The notes beneath the pieces were generated by a model. The model searched no databases and was not told the origin of the DNA. It saw only the letters and a list, made by a program, of their open reading frames with translations. This document shows positions 33,156 to 43,315 of a DNA stretch of 64,000 nucleotides, piece after piece (positions within the stretch are counted from its first letter, which is position 1; each line of letters starts with the position of its first letter). The stretch lies in NCBI RefSeq assembly GCF_900107965.1, contig NZ_FNVU01000016.1, forward strand, positions 62,001 through 126,000, in the 5' to 3' direction. The translations under genes were made by a program, and so were the position numbers. The stretch comes from Actinacidiphila yanglinensis (GTDB lineage: Bacteria > Actinomycetota > Actinomycetes > Streptomycetales > Streptomycetaceae).

Positions 33156-34586
33156 ATGAGCGACATCACTGCTGTGGGAACGCATACGGCCACCGTTGAC
33201 CATCTGTGTATGAAGACAAGCGATCATGCGGTGGCCGCAGGTCACAGCCGCTGGCAGGAGGCCTTCGAGGGCCTGATCGGCCGGATCGCGGGACGGTTCG
33301 CTCGGGTCGAACCGCGACGCCGGGTTCGGCAACTGGTCCTCGGACTCCTGTCAGACCTGCCGCGCAAGAACTGCTGGACCATCGCCGAGTGGGTCGGTGA
33401 GGCCACCCCGCACGGCATGCAGCACCTGCTCGGGCGAGCCAAATGGGACGCGGACGCCGTCCGCGACGACGTGCGCGACTACGTGGTGGAGCACCTGCAC
33501 GACGACCAGGCAGTGCTGGTGGTCGACGAGACCGGCGACGTGAAGAAGGGCAGCGGCACGGTCGGCGTCCAGCGCCAGTACACCGGCACCGCGGGCAGAA
33601 TCGAGAACGCCCAGGTTGCTGTCTACCTGGTCTACGCAGGTCAGCGTGGGCATGCCGCGGTAGACCGAGAACTGTACGTTCCGCGTTCCTGGACCTCCGA
33701 CCCCGACCGTTGCCTCGCCGCCGGACTCGGCAAGGAGACGGCATTCGCCACCAAGCCGGAGCTGGCCGCGCGCATGGTCGCCCGATTCCTGGACGCCGGC
33801 CACCGGGCCGCATGGGTTGCGGGCGACGAGGTCTACGGCGGCAACTCGACCCTGCGAACCGCCCTGGAGGAACGCGGCACCGGCTACATCCTCGCAGTGG
33901 CCCGCTCCCACGAAGCCACCACCAGCGCCGGGAAGTTCCGCGCGGACGCCCTGGCCAGGAAGATACCCAAGAGGGCCTGGCAGAAGCTGTCCGCAGGAGC
34001 CGGAGCCAAGGGCCACCGCTTCTACGACTGGGCCGTCATCGACCTTGCCGACCCCGCCCCCGGCAGTCGCCAGCTGCTCATCCGCCGTAACCACAGCACC
34101 GGCGAACTCGCCTACTACCGCTGCTACTCGCCCACCCCGGTGCCGCTGGCCACCCTGGTGCGCGTCGCCGGATCAAGGTGGCGAGTGGAGGAATTCTTCC
34201 AGTCCGGAAAGGGCCTGGCCGGACTGGACGAGCACCAGGTCCGCCGCTACCCGTCCCGGTCGCGATGGGTCACCCTCGCCATGCTTGCGCACGCCTTCCT
34301 CGCCGTCGTCCGCGCGGACGAACACGCCCGCCACCGCGCACCCGATTCCCTCATATCGCTCACCTGCAACGAGATCCAGCGCCTGTTCATCGCGCTCGTC
34401 GTCCAGCCCGTCCACGGCGCCGCCCACCGCCTCGACTGGTCCACCTGGCGACGCCGCCACGGATGCAGGGGCATCGACCCACACTCGGCGAGTACGCGCT
34501 TGATGGTGTCAGCGCCCCGCGTGGACAGGAGCTGGTCATCCCCGGAGGGGCCCGCGCTCACGATACTGTCCATGCCTGAAGGCTAG
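33156..34586 (+). CDS. IS701-family transposase, altered C-terminus
   Basis: About 476 aa from ATG 33156. ARVEPRRRVRQLVLGLLSDL, VLVVDETGDVKKGSGTVGVQ (first catalytic Asp), WVAGDEVYGGNSTLRTALEE (second) and RWRVEEFFQSGKGLAGLDEH (Glu) form the DDE core. It is only distantly related to the IS701 at 30460. After RLDWSTWRRRHGC (~34465) the usual short C-terminus is replaced by ~40 unrelated residues, so the 3' end has been joined to other DNA. Flanking inverted repeats not identified. Confidence 0.8.
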   Translation: MSDITAVGTHTATVDHLCMKTSDHAVAAGHSRWQEAFEGLIGRIAGRFARVEPRRRVRQLVLGLLSDLPRKNCWTIAEWVGEATPHGMQHLLGRAKWDADAVRDDVRDYVVEHLHDDQAVLVVDETGDVKKGSGTVGVQRQYTGTAGRIENAQVAVYLVYAGQRGHAAVDRELYVPRSWTSDPDRCLAAGLGKETAFATKPELAARMVARFLDAGHRAAWVAGDEVYGGNSTLRTALEERGTGYILAVARSHEATTSAGKFRADALARKIPKRAWQKLSAGAGAKGHRFYDWAVIDLADPAPGSRQLLIRRNHSTGELAYYRCYSPTPVPLATLVRVAGSRWRVEEFFQSGKGLAGLDEHQVRRYPSRSRWVTLAMLAHAFLAVVRADEHARHRAPDSLISLTCNEIQRLFIALVVQPVHGAAHRLDWSTWRRRHGCRGIDPHSASTRLMVSAPRVDRSWSSPEGPALTILSMPEG

Positions 34587-34967
34587 CGGCCAGCCTCACG
34601 CCCGCGGTAACTGCCTTTCAAGAAGGCGGTGTTGGACGAAATCACGCAGCATCAGGCTCTGCGCCGGAGCGAGGGAAGCAGGTCAATCTGGGCCGCGCAC
34701 GGTGCACGGACCTGGTCCGTCCGTACGTGTTAGACGAGTTCCGCTCGCTGGTCAGCAGACAGGATCCTGGTAGGTGAGCGGCACTGCCGTGAGTGTCTGC
34801 GCGAGGTCCAGCTCGGGGCCGAACGCCACCCCAGCACCACCTGGTAGCAACCAGGCAGGCGCGCCCCGCCCCCTGCTCCCGGATCAGGTTGCCGGGTCGG
34901 CCCCAACGCGCAGCAGTTCCCCGCCGACCAGGCACCGCACCGCTTCCTCCGGCGGGAGAGGCCGCCG
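34587..34967. other. Unassigned junk stretch before IS5 fragment
   Basis: No domain-bearing frame. A minus-strand reading just left of it (34573-34480, TRGADTIKRVLAECGSMPLH) looks like part of a lost gene, fused to the transposase end. Confidence 0.35.
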
Positions 34968-35107
34968 ATACCGTCGGGAAGGACTCCCGCGGTTACGACG
35001 CCGGGAAGAAGATTAACGGCCGCAAACGTCACCTGGTCGCGGACACCAAGGGCCTGCCGCTGTTTGTCATGGTCACCCCGGCCGACATGACCGACCGCAA
35101 CGCGGCC
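34968..35107 (+). pseudogene. IS5-family transposase internal fragment
   Basis: Reads KDSRGYDAGKKINGRKRHLV then ADTKGLPLFVMVTPADMTDR, the conserved central block of IS5-type DDE transposases, without either end. It is directly joined to the rhamnosidase tail at about 35107. Confidence 0.85.
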
Positions 35108-35361
35108 AATGCGCGGCCGGACGGTTCACCATCACCGTCACCGCTCCACACGGCACCCGAGGCACGATCGCGGTCCCGACCTACGGCGCAGGCGACACGA
35201 CCGTCACCGTCGACGGCAAGGTGGTGTGGCGTCACGGAAGCTTCACCGCGGGCTCCGGTATCACCGCCGTACATGCCGCATCTGGCTACGTCTACCTCAC
35301 CGTCAGCCAGGCAGGAACCCACACCGTCACCTCTGCCCCGAACAATGGCCCGTCGCACTAG
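35108..35361 (+). pseudogene. Alpha-L-rhamnosidase-like C-terminal domain fragment
   Basis: About 84 residues in frame: AAGRFTITVTAPHGTRGTIA, VPTYGAGDTTVTVDGKVVWR, ASGYVYLTVSQAGTHTVTSA, stop 35361. The G-x-(I/V)-x-V-P strand pattern and following V-x-V-(D/N)-G are typical of the C-terminal beta-sandwich of GH78 rhamnosidases. The catalytic part has been lost to the IS5 insertion or deletion. Confidence 0.65.
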
Positions 35362-35881
35362 TGCGGTGCGCGAACTGCGGGAGAACCACCACCCCGCCGC
35401 CCGCTTGTTCTGGGCCCGATGGGCGTTTGTGCCACCGATGTTCCAGCCGTCGCCTGGCGACTCCGGCACATCGTGAACTGTGTCTCGGCGAAGCTGGCGT
35501 GGGGCCTGTCTGTGGACCCGGCGGAGGGCGATGCGTTGGGGGCGTTCGCGGCTTCCTGCCCACAAGCGAGACCCCGGTGCCTTGAGCTGCTGCATGCCGG
35601 CAGGGTCTGGTACGCCGGAAGGTGTCTGGCTCGCTCAGTCCTTCGTGTTCGTAAGCCGGTGGCGGGCACCGAACCCCACCACCGCCACACCGGACGCCTC
35701 GACATCTCCTCTTACAACGATGGAAATATCCGTCCCATGACATGGCCACCTACGCGCTCCACCACGCCTTGGTCAGACGGATCACGGAAAAAACCCGTGC
35801 GTACAGCGGGGTTGACCTTAACCGGTTGACGGTGACGATGATTTACATCGTTATAGAAGCGCCGACGACGGAGGTGCCCCT
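35362..35881. other. 520-bp stretch without a supported gene
   Basis: Several overlapping ORFs exist but none shows a domain or a ribosome site. The right end holds the promoter region of the glycoside hydrolase, with gatttacatcgttata (35840-35855) resembling half of a LacI-family operator used by actinomycete polysaccharide genes. Confidence 0.4.
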
Positions 35882-38800
35882 ATGCGTCAACAGATGAACC
35901 AAGGCATTGGCAGAGCACGACCCCCAGAGGCTGGTCCCGCAGCCCAGCGCCACACCACTCGGCTGACAGCATGCTTCGCCGCGCTGACGGCGCTCGTGCT
36001 GCTCGCGTTCGGCAGTACCTCGGGCCAAGCCCTGGGCACCGGACTGCCTGCGGACGCCAGCATGCCGGCCGGCGCGTCTCAAGCCCCGTCGTCCTATCCC
36101 GCGGTGGGTCCCGGCACTCACTTCCTTGACGACGCGTCCTACCTGTCCGGCGTGGCCGACCCCGCCTGGTACAAGGCGAACATCCCCTTCGTGGACCTGC
36201 CGGACGCAACGATGCAAAGCGTCTACTACTACCGATGGCGGGACTACAAGGAGCACCTGCGGTACACCGATCCGGCGGACGGCTGGATCTCCACAGAGTT
36301 CCTCGACTGCTGCGGCTACGCCGCCCCCTACCAGGCAATCAACGCGGCTGCTGGGCACCAGATCACCGAGGGGCGCTGGCTGCGCGATCAGTCCTACGAC
36401 GACGACTACATACGTTTCTGGCTGACCGGCCCGGGCGCGGGCAGCAAGCCCGCCACCGACGATGTCAACGCCGACACCAGCGACTGGGCGCACGAGTACA
36501 GCGTCTGGCTGGCCACCGCGGCCTACCAGCAGGCCCAGGTCACCGGCGACTTCGGCCGCCTGGAGGACCTGCTGCCGGCGCTGGTTCGCCAGTACCGCGG
36601 CTGGGACAAACAGTTCAACTCGCAGCTGGGCCTGTACTGGTCGGTCCCGGTGTGGGATGCCATGGAGTTCTCGGCATCCTCCTACGCGTCAAACGATCCG
36701 TACCACGGCGGCGCGGGCTACCGGCCCACCCTGAACTCCTACCAGTACGGCGACGCGATGGCCATCAGTGCGATCGCGGTCAAGGCCGGTGACACCGCGC
36801 TCGCCTCCGAATACGCCCATCGCGCCGCAGCGTTGAGGGCCTCCCTGCAGAAGCGGCTGTGGGACCCGAGGCGCGGCTTTTACTACACGATGGCGCGCGA
36901 CGACAACCCGGACCACAAGCTGTCCGACACCCGGGAGGAGATCGGCTACCTCCCGTGGATGTTCGGCGCCGCGGAACCGTCCGACGCGTCCGCTTGGTCC
37001 CAGTTGCTCGACCCGCAGGGCTTCGCGAGCGCCTACGGCCCGACGACGGCAGAGCGCCGTAGCCCCTGGTTCATGCATGAGGCGGACAACTGCTGCCGCT
37101 GGGACGGCCCGAGCTGGCCGTTCGCCACCTCGCAGACGCTGACGGGGATGGCCACCCTGCTGGACGACTATCCGACGCAGAGTGCGGTCACCAAGGACGA
37201 CTACGCCGAAGCGCTGGCCACCTACGCCAAGACCCAGACGCGGGACGGCAAGCCGTATGTGGCGGAGGCGCACGACCCGGACAACGACCACTGGATCTAC
37301 GACGGTTACGACCACAGCGAGGACTACAATCACTCGACCTACGACGACCTGGTGCTGTCCGGGCTGATCGGCCTGCGTCCGCAGCCGGGCGGCGACCTGC
37401 GTGTACAACCGCTCGTCCCGTCGTCCTGGGACCACTTCGCCGCCGAGAACGTCCCGTACCACGGGCACAACGTCACCGTGCTGTGGGACCGCGACGGCAG
37501 TCACTACCACCAAGGCCCTGGGTTGCGGATCTACCTCGACGGCCGCCTGGTCCGCTCCTCGCCCACGCTGAGGGACACCACGGTGGGCGTCGGCGCGACC
37601 GTGCCGGCCGCGCCGACGGGCCTGGTGAACGATGCCGCCAACCCGCTGCGCCAGGGCTACCCGAAGCCCCTGACCTCGTACACGTGGTCCGGCGACAACG
37701 CGTGGAACGCCCTGGACGGCAAGGTGTGGTTCAACGAGGTTCCCGAGAACACCCGCTGGACGAACTACTCCTCCCCCCACCCCCAGGACTACTACGGCGT
37801 CGACTTCGGCGTGCCCACGACCGTCAGCGACATCCGCTGGTACGGGTACGACGACGGGGGCGGGGTTAAGCCAGCCGCCGCGTACAGCGTGCAGTACTGG
37901 GACGGTAAGGCTTGGCAGGACGTGCCCGGTCAGGTGCGCAACTCCGCGCAGCCGGTGGGTAACGGCCTGAACCGCATCACCTTCCCGGCCCTCACCACCA
38001 GCCGCGTGCGGCTGCTGTTCACCAACCCGCCGGGGGCGTTCGTCGGCGTGACGGAGTTCCAGGCATGGGGGAGCTCCAGCCGCGACGCGACCGTCGGCGT
38101 CGGCCCGTTGAACCCCATCGGGCTTGTCTCTGTTGGCAGTTCGACGCCGGTGGACGTCACGGTGCGCAACACCACCAGTCAGCGGCTCAACGCGGCGTCG
38201 GTGCGGCTAGCAGCGCCCGCAGGGTGGACAACGCTGCCGACCGGTGACCGGACTGAGACGATCGCCCCGCACGGCTCGGCCATCTGGCATTTCGCTGTCA
38301 CCGCACCACCGCAAACCGCGCCCGGCACAGAGGCCGCGGTGCTCGCCACGGCCACGTACCGCCGGAGCCATGGCACGCCCGAGTCGACTCACGAGTTGCA
38401 GAACGTGCGGACTCCGTTCGCGGCGGGGCAGCACGATCCGGTGGGCGTGTGGAATCTTGACGAAACAACCGGAGCGGTCGCCCACGACAGCGCGGGCGGG
38501 CACGACAGCGCGGGCGGGCACGACAGCGCGGGCGGGCACGACATCACACTGAGCGGGTCACCGGCCCGGGTCACGGGGGTTACCGGGTCGGCACTCCAGC
38601 TCAACGGCGACGCAAGCCAGTTCGGCCAGACCGCGGGACCAGTGCTGGACACCGCGGGCAATTTCACGGTCAGCGCCTGGGTGCGGCTGGACCGCACTGG
38701 ATCATGGGCCACCGCCGTGAGCCAGGACGGCCCGGTCAGCAGCGGCTTCTACCTACAGTACTCGGCGGCGAACAACCGGCTCGCGTTCTCCACCAGTCAG

Positions 38801-39088
38801 GGCCGCGCGCTGTCCGACGAAGCACCAGTGACCGGCCGCTGGTACCAACTCATCGGCGTGCACGACGCGGACACCGGCACGTACACCCTTTACGTCGACG
38901 GCAAGGCTCAGTCCACCGTCTGGCAGCAACCGACAGGTGACGTGTCATCCGGTCCCTTCGCCATCGGCCGAGCCTTGTCCGGGTCACACAACGCCGACTT
39001 CTGGCCGGGCGCCCTCGACCAAGTGCAGACGTGGAACCGCGCGTTGACGGCCTCGGACGTCGCGGCGCTGTACACGCCCGCGAGATGA
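35882..39088 (+). CDS. Secreted multidomain glycoside hydrolase (GH63/MGH1-like)
   Basis: 1068 aa. Signal peptide around residues 28-50 (TACFAALTALVLLAFGSTSG). Residues ~80-560 form an (alpha/alpha)6 catalytic domain of the GH63/mannosylglycerate-hydrolase-like group: YYYRWRDYKEHLRYTDP, DQSYDDDYIRFWLTGPG, GLYWSVPVWDAMEFSAS, EEIGYLPWMFG, WDGPSWPFATSQTLTGM. Then come a discoidin-like carbohydrate-binding domain (~595-730), a NEW3-type domain (~745-830, PVDVTVRNTTSQRLNAASVR) and a LamG-like jellyroll (~855-1065). It acts outside the cell on glycans. Neighbouring rhamnosidase and aldose-epimerase remnants suggest a former polysaccharide locus, possibly rhamnose-containing. Confidence 0.85.
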   Translation: MRQQMNQGIGRARPPEAGPAAQRHTTRLTACFAALTALVLLAFGSTSGQALGTGLPADASMPAGASQAPSSYPAVGPGTHFLDDASYLSGVADPAWYKANIPFVDLPDATMQSVYYYRWRDYKEHLRYTDPADGWISTEFLDCCGYAAPYQAINAAAGHQITEGRWLRDQSYDDDYIRFWLTGPGAGSKPATDDVNADTSDWAHEYSVWLATAAYQQAQVTGDFGRLEDLLPALVRQYRGWDKQFNSQLGLYWSVPVWDAMEFSASSYASNDPYHGGAGYRPTLNSYQYGDAMAISAIAVKAGDTALASEYAHRAAALRASLQKRLWDPRRGFYYTMARDDNPDHKLSDTREEIGYLPWMFGAAEPSDASAWSQLLDPQGFASAYGPTTAERRSPWFMHEADNCCRWDGPSWPFATSQTLTGMATLLDDYPTQSAVTKDDYAEALATYAKTQTRDGKPYVAEAHDPDNDHWIYDGYDHSEDYNHSTYDDLVLSGLIGLRPQPGGDLRVQPLVPSSWDHFAAENVPYHGHNVTVLWDRDGSHYHQGPGLRIYLDGRLVRSSPTLRDTTVGVGATVPAAPTGLVNDAANPLRQGYPKPLTSYTWSGDNAWNALDGKVWFNEVPENTRWTNYSSPHPQDYYGVDFGVPTTVSDIRWYGYDDGGGVKPAAAYSVQYWDGKAWQDVPGQVRNSAQPVGNGLNRITFPALTTSRVRLLFTNPPGAFVGVTEFQAWGSSSRDATVGVGPLNPIGLVSVGSSTPVDVTVRNTTSQRLNAASVRLAAPAGWTTLPTGDRTETIAPHGSAIWHFAVTAPPQTAPGTEAAVLATATYRRSHGTPESTHELQNVRTPFAAGQHDPVGVWNLDETTGAVAHDSAGGHDSAGGHDSAGGHDITLSGSPARVTGVTGSALQLNGDASQFGQTAGPVLDTAGNFTVSAWVRLDRTGSWATAVSQDGPVSSGFYLQYSAANNRLAFSTSQGRALSDEAPVTGRWYQLIGVHDADTGTYTLYVDGKAQSTVWQQPTGDVSSGPFAIGRALSGSHNADFWPGALDQVQTWNRALTASDVAALYTPAR
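38483..38536 (+). repeat. Three 18-bp tandem repeats (HDSAGG)
   Basis: Three identical copies of an 18-bp unit encode His-Asp-Ser-Ala-Gly-Gly in the linker before the LamG-like domain. Copy-number change would keep the frame. Confidence 0.95.
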
Positions 39089-39171
39089 GGCGGTTCGCGC
39101 AGGAAGCGGCCATGCCCCTGGGGGCGGGACTCGAGACCGGGCCCCCGCCCCCAGGGCTTCACACTGCTCAC

Positions 39172-39404
39172 TCAGCCGGCTTCCGCCAGATGCGGAAAGC
39201 GGAACTCGGTGGTGCTGCGGAACTCCGGCCCCGGGCACAGCACGATGCTGGACAAGTCCGGCCGGTTCGGGGAGTCCGGAAGTGCTGGGTCTTCAGGCAC
39301 ACCGCGCCATCGCTTTCGTACTTCTTCCCGTCGGCACCGCCGGCGCCGCCATCGAGGCTGTTGCCTGTGTAGACCTGCACGCCGGACTCGGTGGTCCACA
39401 CCCC
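39172..39404 (-). pseudogene. Aldose 1-epimerase C-terminal fragment
   Basis: Minus-strand reading VWTTESGVQVYTGNSLDGGA, YESDGAVCLKTQHF, then after a frameshift near 39270 PDSPNRPDLSSIVLCPGPEF and a natural stop at 39172. The VYTGN and (E/K)TQHFPDSPN motifs are those of GalM-type mutarotases. The N-terminal part is cut by the truncated IS701 end at 39408. Confidence 0.8.
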
Positions 39405-39407
39405 TAG

Positions 39408-39633
39408 TACTCCAGTTGTACTTCTCCATATGCCCTGGTCAGGAGGCTCTTTCTGAGCCTAGTCCACTGACGGTCCATCAGGATGGCGGTGGTTCGTGAC
39501 TCGCCCGATCGGGGCGCGTTCGGCGCTGGTAGTGGTGATGCCGGGCAATGGCCTGGTGGCGGCGGCGCCAGCGGGACCAGCGGAGCCGGCGCCTGGGTGA
39601 CTGGTGCCGGGCTGTGGGGGGATGGGCAAGGTC
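39408..39633. mobile_element. Truncated IS701 left end
   Basis: Nearly identical to 30367-30590 (terminus plus the C-terminal codons of the transposase), then diverges abruptly after gggatgggcaaggtc. Two copies of one element 9 kb apart in the same orientation could recombine. Confidence 0.85.
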
Positions 39634-39811
39634 ATGCGGTGGCGGGCGTGGAAGCGGAAATCCAGGCCGGCGCCGGGGCGATCGGTGGTCCGCCACACGC
39701 GGTTGGCGTTTCGCCTTCGGCGGGGTTTCCTCAACCTTTACCGGCTCAGCATTGTGACCTCTGTGAGGAAGCTGTGAAGATCGCGGAGTTGCTTAACTCC
39801 CTGGGGGGGTT

Positions 39812-42800
39812 GTGTATCCACACATGCCGGCTCGTAGCCGGTTCAGACGGCTGCCCGAGTTGCTTGCCGTCCTACTTGTCACCTCGGTTCTCGGAACTGT
39901 CTCGCCGGCCCGTGCGGCTGCCGAAACACCAGGCACCGGGGGAGACTTCGTTGCGGTCTCACCCTCGGCGGAGATCGTGGACACGGCCCATGCGCTCGGC
40001 ATCGGCACCGCGTTGGGCCCGGCAACTACGGCCACGGTGCAGATCCTCGGGCAGGGAGGCGTGCCGACGAGCGGCGTCTCCGCGGTGTCGCTGAATGTCG
40101 TGGTCAGCTCCGCCACTTCGGCCTCCAGCTATCTGGAGATGTGGCCGGACGGTACGACGAAGCCCTCTCCGGGCTCCGTGATCAACTTTCACAGCGGCGA
40201 GACGTCCAGCAACTCCGCGGTCATCGCCGTCGGCACCGACGGCAAGATCGACGTGTACAACTCCGACGGTTCCGCGGCCGTCGTCGTCAATGTGACCGGT
40301 TACTTCACGTCTTCGCCGTCGGGAGTGGCACCGGGCGGCTACACCCCGGTCACGCAAGCACGCGTCGTCGACACCCGCAACGGGACAGGCGTCGCGGGGG
40401 GTCAACTCGCCCCCGGTGCCACCATGAACGTGCGGATCTCCGACGTGGACGGCATCGCGAATCCCTCGGCTGTATTCGCCAATGTCACAGTGCCCTCACC
40501 TGGCGCAGCCGGTTCGCTGTACGCGTATGCCGACGGCGGATCGAGCGGCCAGCCGGTCCTGGCGTACAGCGGAGAGGCAACAGCCGCCAGCGCGGCCACG
40601 ATCGCGGTTGGCGCCGACGGCGACATCGCCATCAAGAACGGGTCGAGTACCCAGCCGGTCGATGTCGTCGTGGACCTGTACGGATACTTCACGCCCTCGG
40701 TCACCCAGGGCGGGGGCTTCACTCCCGTGCAGGCCCGGTTGCTCGACACCCGCACTACGACAACGCCGGTACCAGCGCACGGCACCACGACAGTTACCGT
40801 CGGAGGCACGAACGGGATCCCCACGTACGGGATCGGCGGCGCGATCGTCAACATCACCACCACCGACCAACAGAACAGCGGCTACCTGGTCGGCTGGCCC
40901 ACCGGACAGCCGATGCCGGCCACCTCCCTGGACAACTTCCAGGCCGGCACCTCCCGGGCGGATATGGCGATCCTTCAGCCCGGCACCGGCGGCAAGATCA
41001 GCATCGCCAACCAGAGCGCCGGAACCATCGACGTGGTCGTCGACCTCGAAGGCTGGTTCTCCTCTGTCGAACCTTCCCTCCCCGTTGACCTGGTGACAGC
41101 AGCGACCGACAGCACCACGCCCGTCCTGTCCGGCATTGTCTACGGCCCGACGGGCGACTCCGTCACCGGCGAGATCTTCCTCCAGGACTCCACCGGAACC
41201 CCTGTCGGAGACACCCCCACCGCGACCGGCACCGTACCGTCCGGGGAGCGCGCCACCTATGCGATTCCCGACGGACTGCTCACCACCGGGCAGACATACC
41301 ACTGGTACATGATGGCCTGCTACGAGTCGCTGTGCTCCGCTCCGACCAGTGTGCAGACGTTCACGGTCACCAGCGCCTCCGATACGGCAACGGACACCCC
41401 ACCAGCCAACGCGATCACCATCACACTCTCCGGCAGCACCTTGACCACGGAAGACGCGGTCATCGACAGCACCGGTTGTGCCGCGTCCTGCCCCGTCGAC
41501 CCGGTGGCGTCTGTCCTCAAGGTCGGTAGCGACGGCACGGACGAGTGGGCCACCGCCATCAAGGCGGACCTATCCTCGATACCGACGGGGGCCACCGTCT
41601 ACAGTGCCGACCTCACCCTGACGAAAAGCGCCTGCCTCAACGTCTGCTCCGCCCAGACGGTCGACATCGAACAGGCCGATGCGGACGTGACAAGCCAGAC
41701 CACCGGAACCGCGCTCATGGCCCAAACCGACCCGTCAGGACCGGTCGACTCGGCCACCGACCCCGCTGCCACCTTCGATGTCACCTCACTCGTGGACGGC
41801 TGGCTATCGGGCGTCCTCCCCGACAACGGGATGATTCTTGAAGCCGACGACACGTCGGCGGCCACCTCCGGGATCGCCTACGCAACCGGGCCGACCTCTG
41901 GTCCGGGCCTCACGATCACCTACACCCCGCCCGTCGTGCCAAATGTCCCGGAGAACGTCGCGGCGCTGCCCGGCGACGGAGGAGCGCTGGTGTCCTGGTC
42001 CCCCCCTGCCGACGAGGGATACACCGGGACAGAAGACGGCGGAATCACCTACACCGTCAGCGCGGTCGATCCCCAGGGCACGATCGCGCACCAGGTGACG
42101 ACCGGTAGTGCGTACGCAGTGATCACCGGACTCACAAACGGTGATACATATACGTTCAGTGTCGCCGCCGTCAACGCCGTAGGTACTGGGCCGGCCGCCA
42201 CCGGCGTGTCGGCCAGCCCGCAAGCCGTGCCGGGAGGCACCACGGCGTACACGCAGACCGTCAGCCAATTCCTCAACGCGCAGGACGAGCTCGAGGAGGA
42301 CCCCAACGGCTCGGCCGCCGGCATACTGCCCAAGTACAGCGGCTCCGGTGAGTTCGCCGACCAGCTGACGGTCGGTGCAACCGTGGATACGGCAACAGCG
42401 GCCCTTGAACTCGCCAACAACGAGACTGACACCCAGGACAGCACCTCCCTGTCCGACACCCTGGTCGTGCGACCCAGCGGAAGCCCTACAGCCGAGGTCT
42501 TCACCACAGCAGACGAGACCTTCACGACTATCGACACCAGCGGCGGTAGCACGGCGTCAACTCCCGGAGAGGCCATCGACAATGACGAGTTCTTCTTCAA
42601 CGCGGCAGGGACCCCCGTCATGACCGGCCTCGTTGACGCCGACGCGGTCTTCGACCCAGTGAACGCCGAGTCCAACGAGACGGCGTCGGCGCCCGATGAC
42701 GCAACCGACGACCCGAACGACACCACCCCCGAAGGAATCCTGGACCTTCAAGACCACTTCTCCTTGTCACCCAACAGCCTTGCTCCAGTGAGTGGAAGGA

Positions 42801-43315
42801 GCGACGGTAACCCCCTGGTCGCCGCCTGGGCGAAAAAGTGGTACAAGGGCACTTACAACAGATTTGGCGACGACTGCACGGACTTCGTCTCGCGCGCGCT
42901 GTTCTACGGTGGTCACTTCCCGAAGAGGTTCGACCGCGGAGCCGACGGAGAGACCTACATGACCTCGAACGACAAGTACTGGTTCTTCCGCGACTATTAC
43001 GGAATGCGGACCTGGAGCCACTCCTGGAGCATTGCCAGGGACCTGTACCAGTTCGAGAAGAAGCAGTATGCGTCCTTTGTAGATCCCCGGCATGCCCATC
43101 CGGGCGACATCGTGTTTGTTGACTGGCAGGGATCGAACTCGAAGAGCATCGATCACGCGGCGGTGATCACGTCGATGCACGGAACAAATCCATATGTCAC
43201 ACAACACAGTATTACTCGAATAAACGAGCCCATATACAAGGTGCCAGACCATCTGAGCTGGCAGAAGGGTCACCCTTCCATGCATGTCTGGGCTGCCCAA
43301 CCGAGTGAGCAGTGA
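39812..43315 (+). CDS. Large secreted multidomain protein with C-terminal amidase_6-like domain
   Basis: 1167 aa from the GTG at 39812 (G-rich ribosome site). Signal peptide (LLAVLLVTSVLGTVSPARA). Three ~125-residue modules each end in VVV(N/D)(V/L)xG(Y/W)F and contain RxxDTR. A DNRLRE-like domain follows (~540-715, WATAIKADLSSIPTGATVYS; FDVTSLVDGWLSG), then fibronectin III (~720-805). The C-terminal ~150 residues (YNRFGDDCTDFVSRALFYGG, GDIVFVDWQGSNSKSIDHAA) match the amidase_6 family with Cys and His as likely catalytic pair. It probably acts in the cell wall or on neighbours' walls. Coupled to the next gene by stop/start overlap. Confidence 0.8.
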   Translation: MYPHMPARSRFRRLPELLAVLLVTSVLGTVSPARAAAETPGTGGDFVAVSPSAEIVDTAHALGIGTALGPATTATVQILGQGGVPTSGVSAVSLNVVVSSATSASSYLEMWPDGTTKPSPGSVINFHSGETSSNSAVIAVGTDGKIDVYNSDGSAAVVVNVTGYFTSSPSGVAPGGYTPVTQARVVDTRNGTGVAGGQLAPGATMNVRISDVDGIANPSAVFANVTVPSPGAAGSLYAYADGGSSGQPVLAYSGEATAASAATIAVGADGDIAIKNGSSTQPVDVVVDLYGYFTPSVTQGGGFTPVQARLLDTRTTTTPVPAHGTTTVTVGGTNGIPTYGIGGAIVNITTTDQQNSGYLVGWPTGQPMPATSLDNFQAGTSRADMAILQPGTGGKISIANQSAGTIDVVVDLEGWFSSVEPSLPVDLVTAATDSTTPVLSGIVYGPTGDSVTGEIFLQDSTGTPVGDTPTATGTVPSGERATYAIPDGLLTTGQTYHWYMMACYESLCSAPTSVQTFTVTSASDTATDTPPANAITITLSGSTLTTEDAVIDSTGCAASCPVDPVASVLKVGSDGTDEWATAIKADLSSIPTGATVYSADLTLTKSACLNVCSAQTVDIEQADADVTSQTTGTALMAQTDPSGPVDSATDPAATFDVTSLVDGWLSGVLPDNGMILEADDTSAATSGIAYATGPTSGPGLTITYTPPVVPNVPENVAALPGDGGALVSWSPPADEGYTGTEDGGITYTVSAVDPQGTIAHQVTTGSAYAVITGLTNGDTYTFSVAAVNAVGTGPAATGVSASPQAVPGGTTAYTQTVSQFLNAQDELEEDPNGSAAGILPKYSGSGEFADQLTVGATVDTATAALELANNETDTQDSTSLSDTLVVRPSGSPTAEVFTTADETFTTIDTSGGSTASTPGEAIDNDEFFFNAAGTPVMTGLVDADAVFDPVNAESNETASAPDDATDDPNDTTPEGILDLQDHFSLSPNSLAPVSGRSDGNPLVAAWAKKWYKGTYNRFGDDCTDFVSRALFYGGHFPKRFDRGADGETYMTSNDKYWFFRDYYGMRTWSHSWSIARDLYQFEKKQYASFVDPRHAHPGDIVFVDWQGSNSKSIDHAAVITSMHGTNPYVTQHSITRINEPIYKVPDHLSWQKGHPSMHVWAAQPSEQ

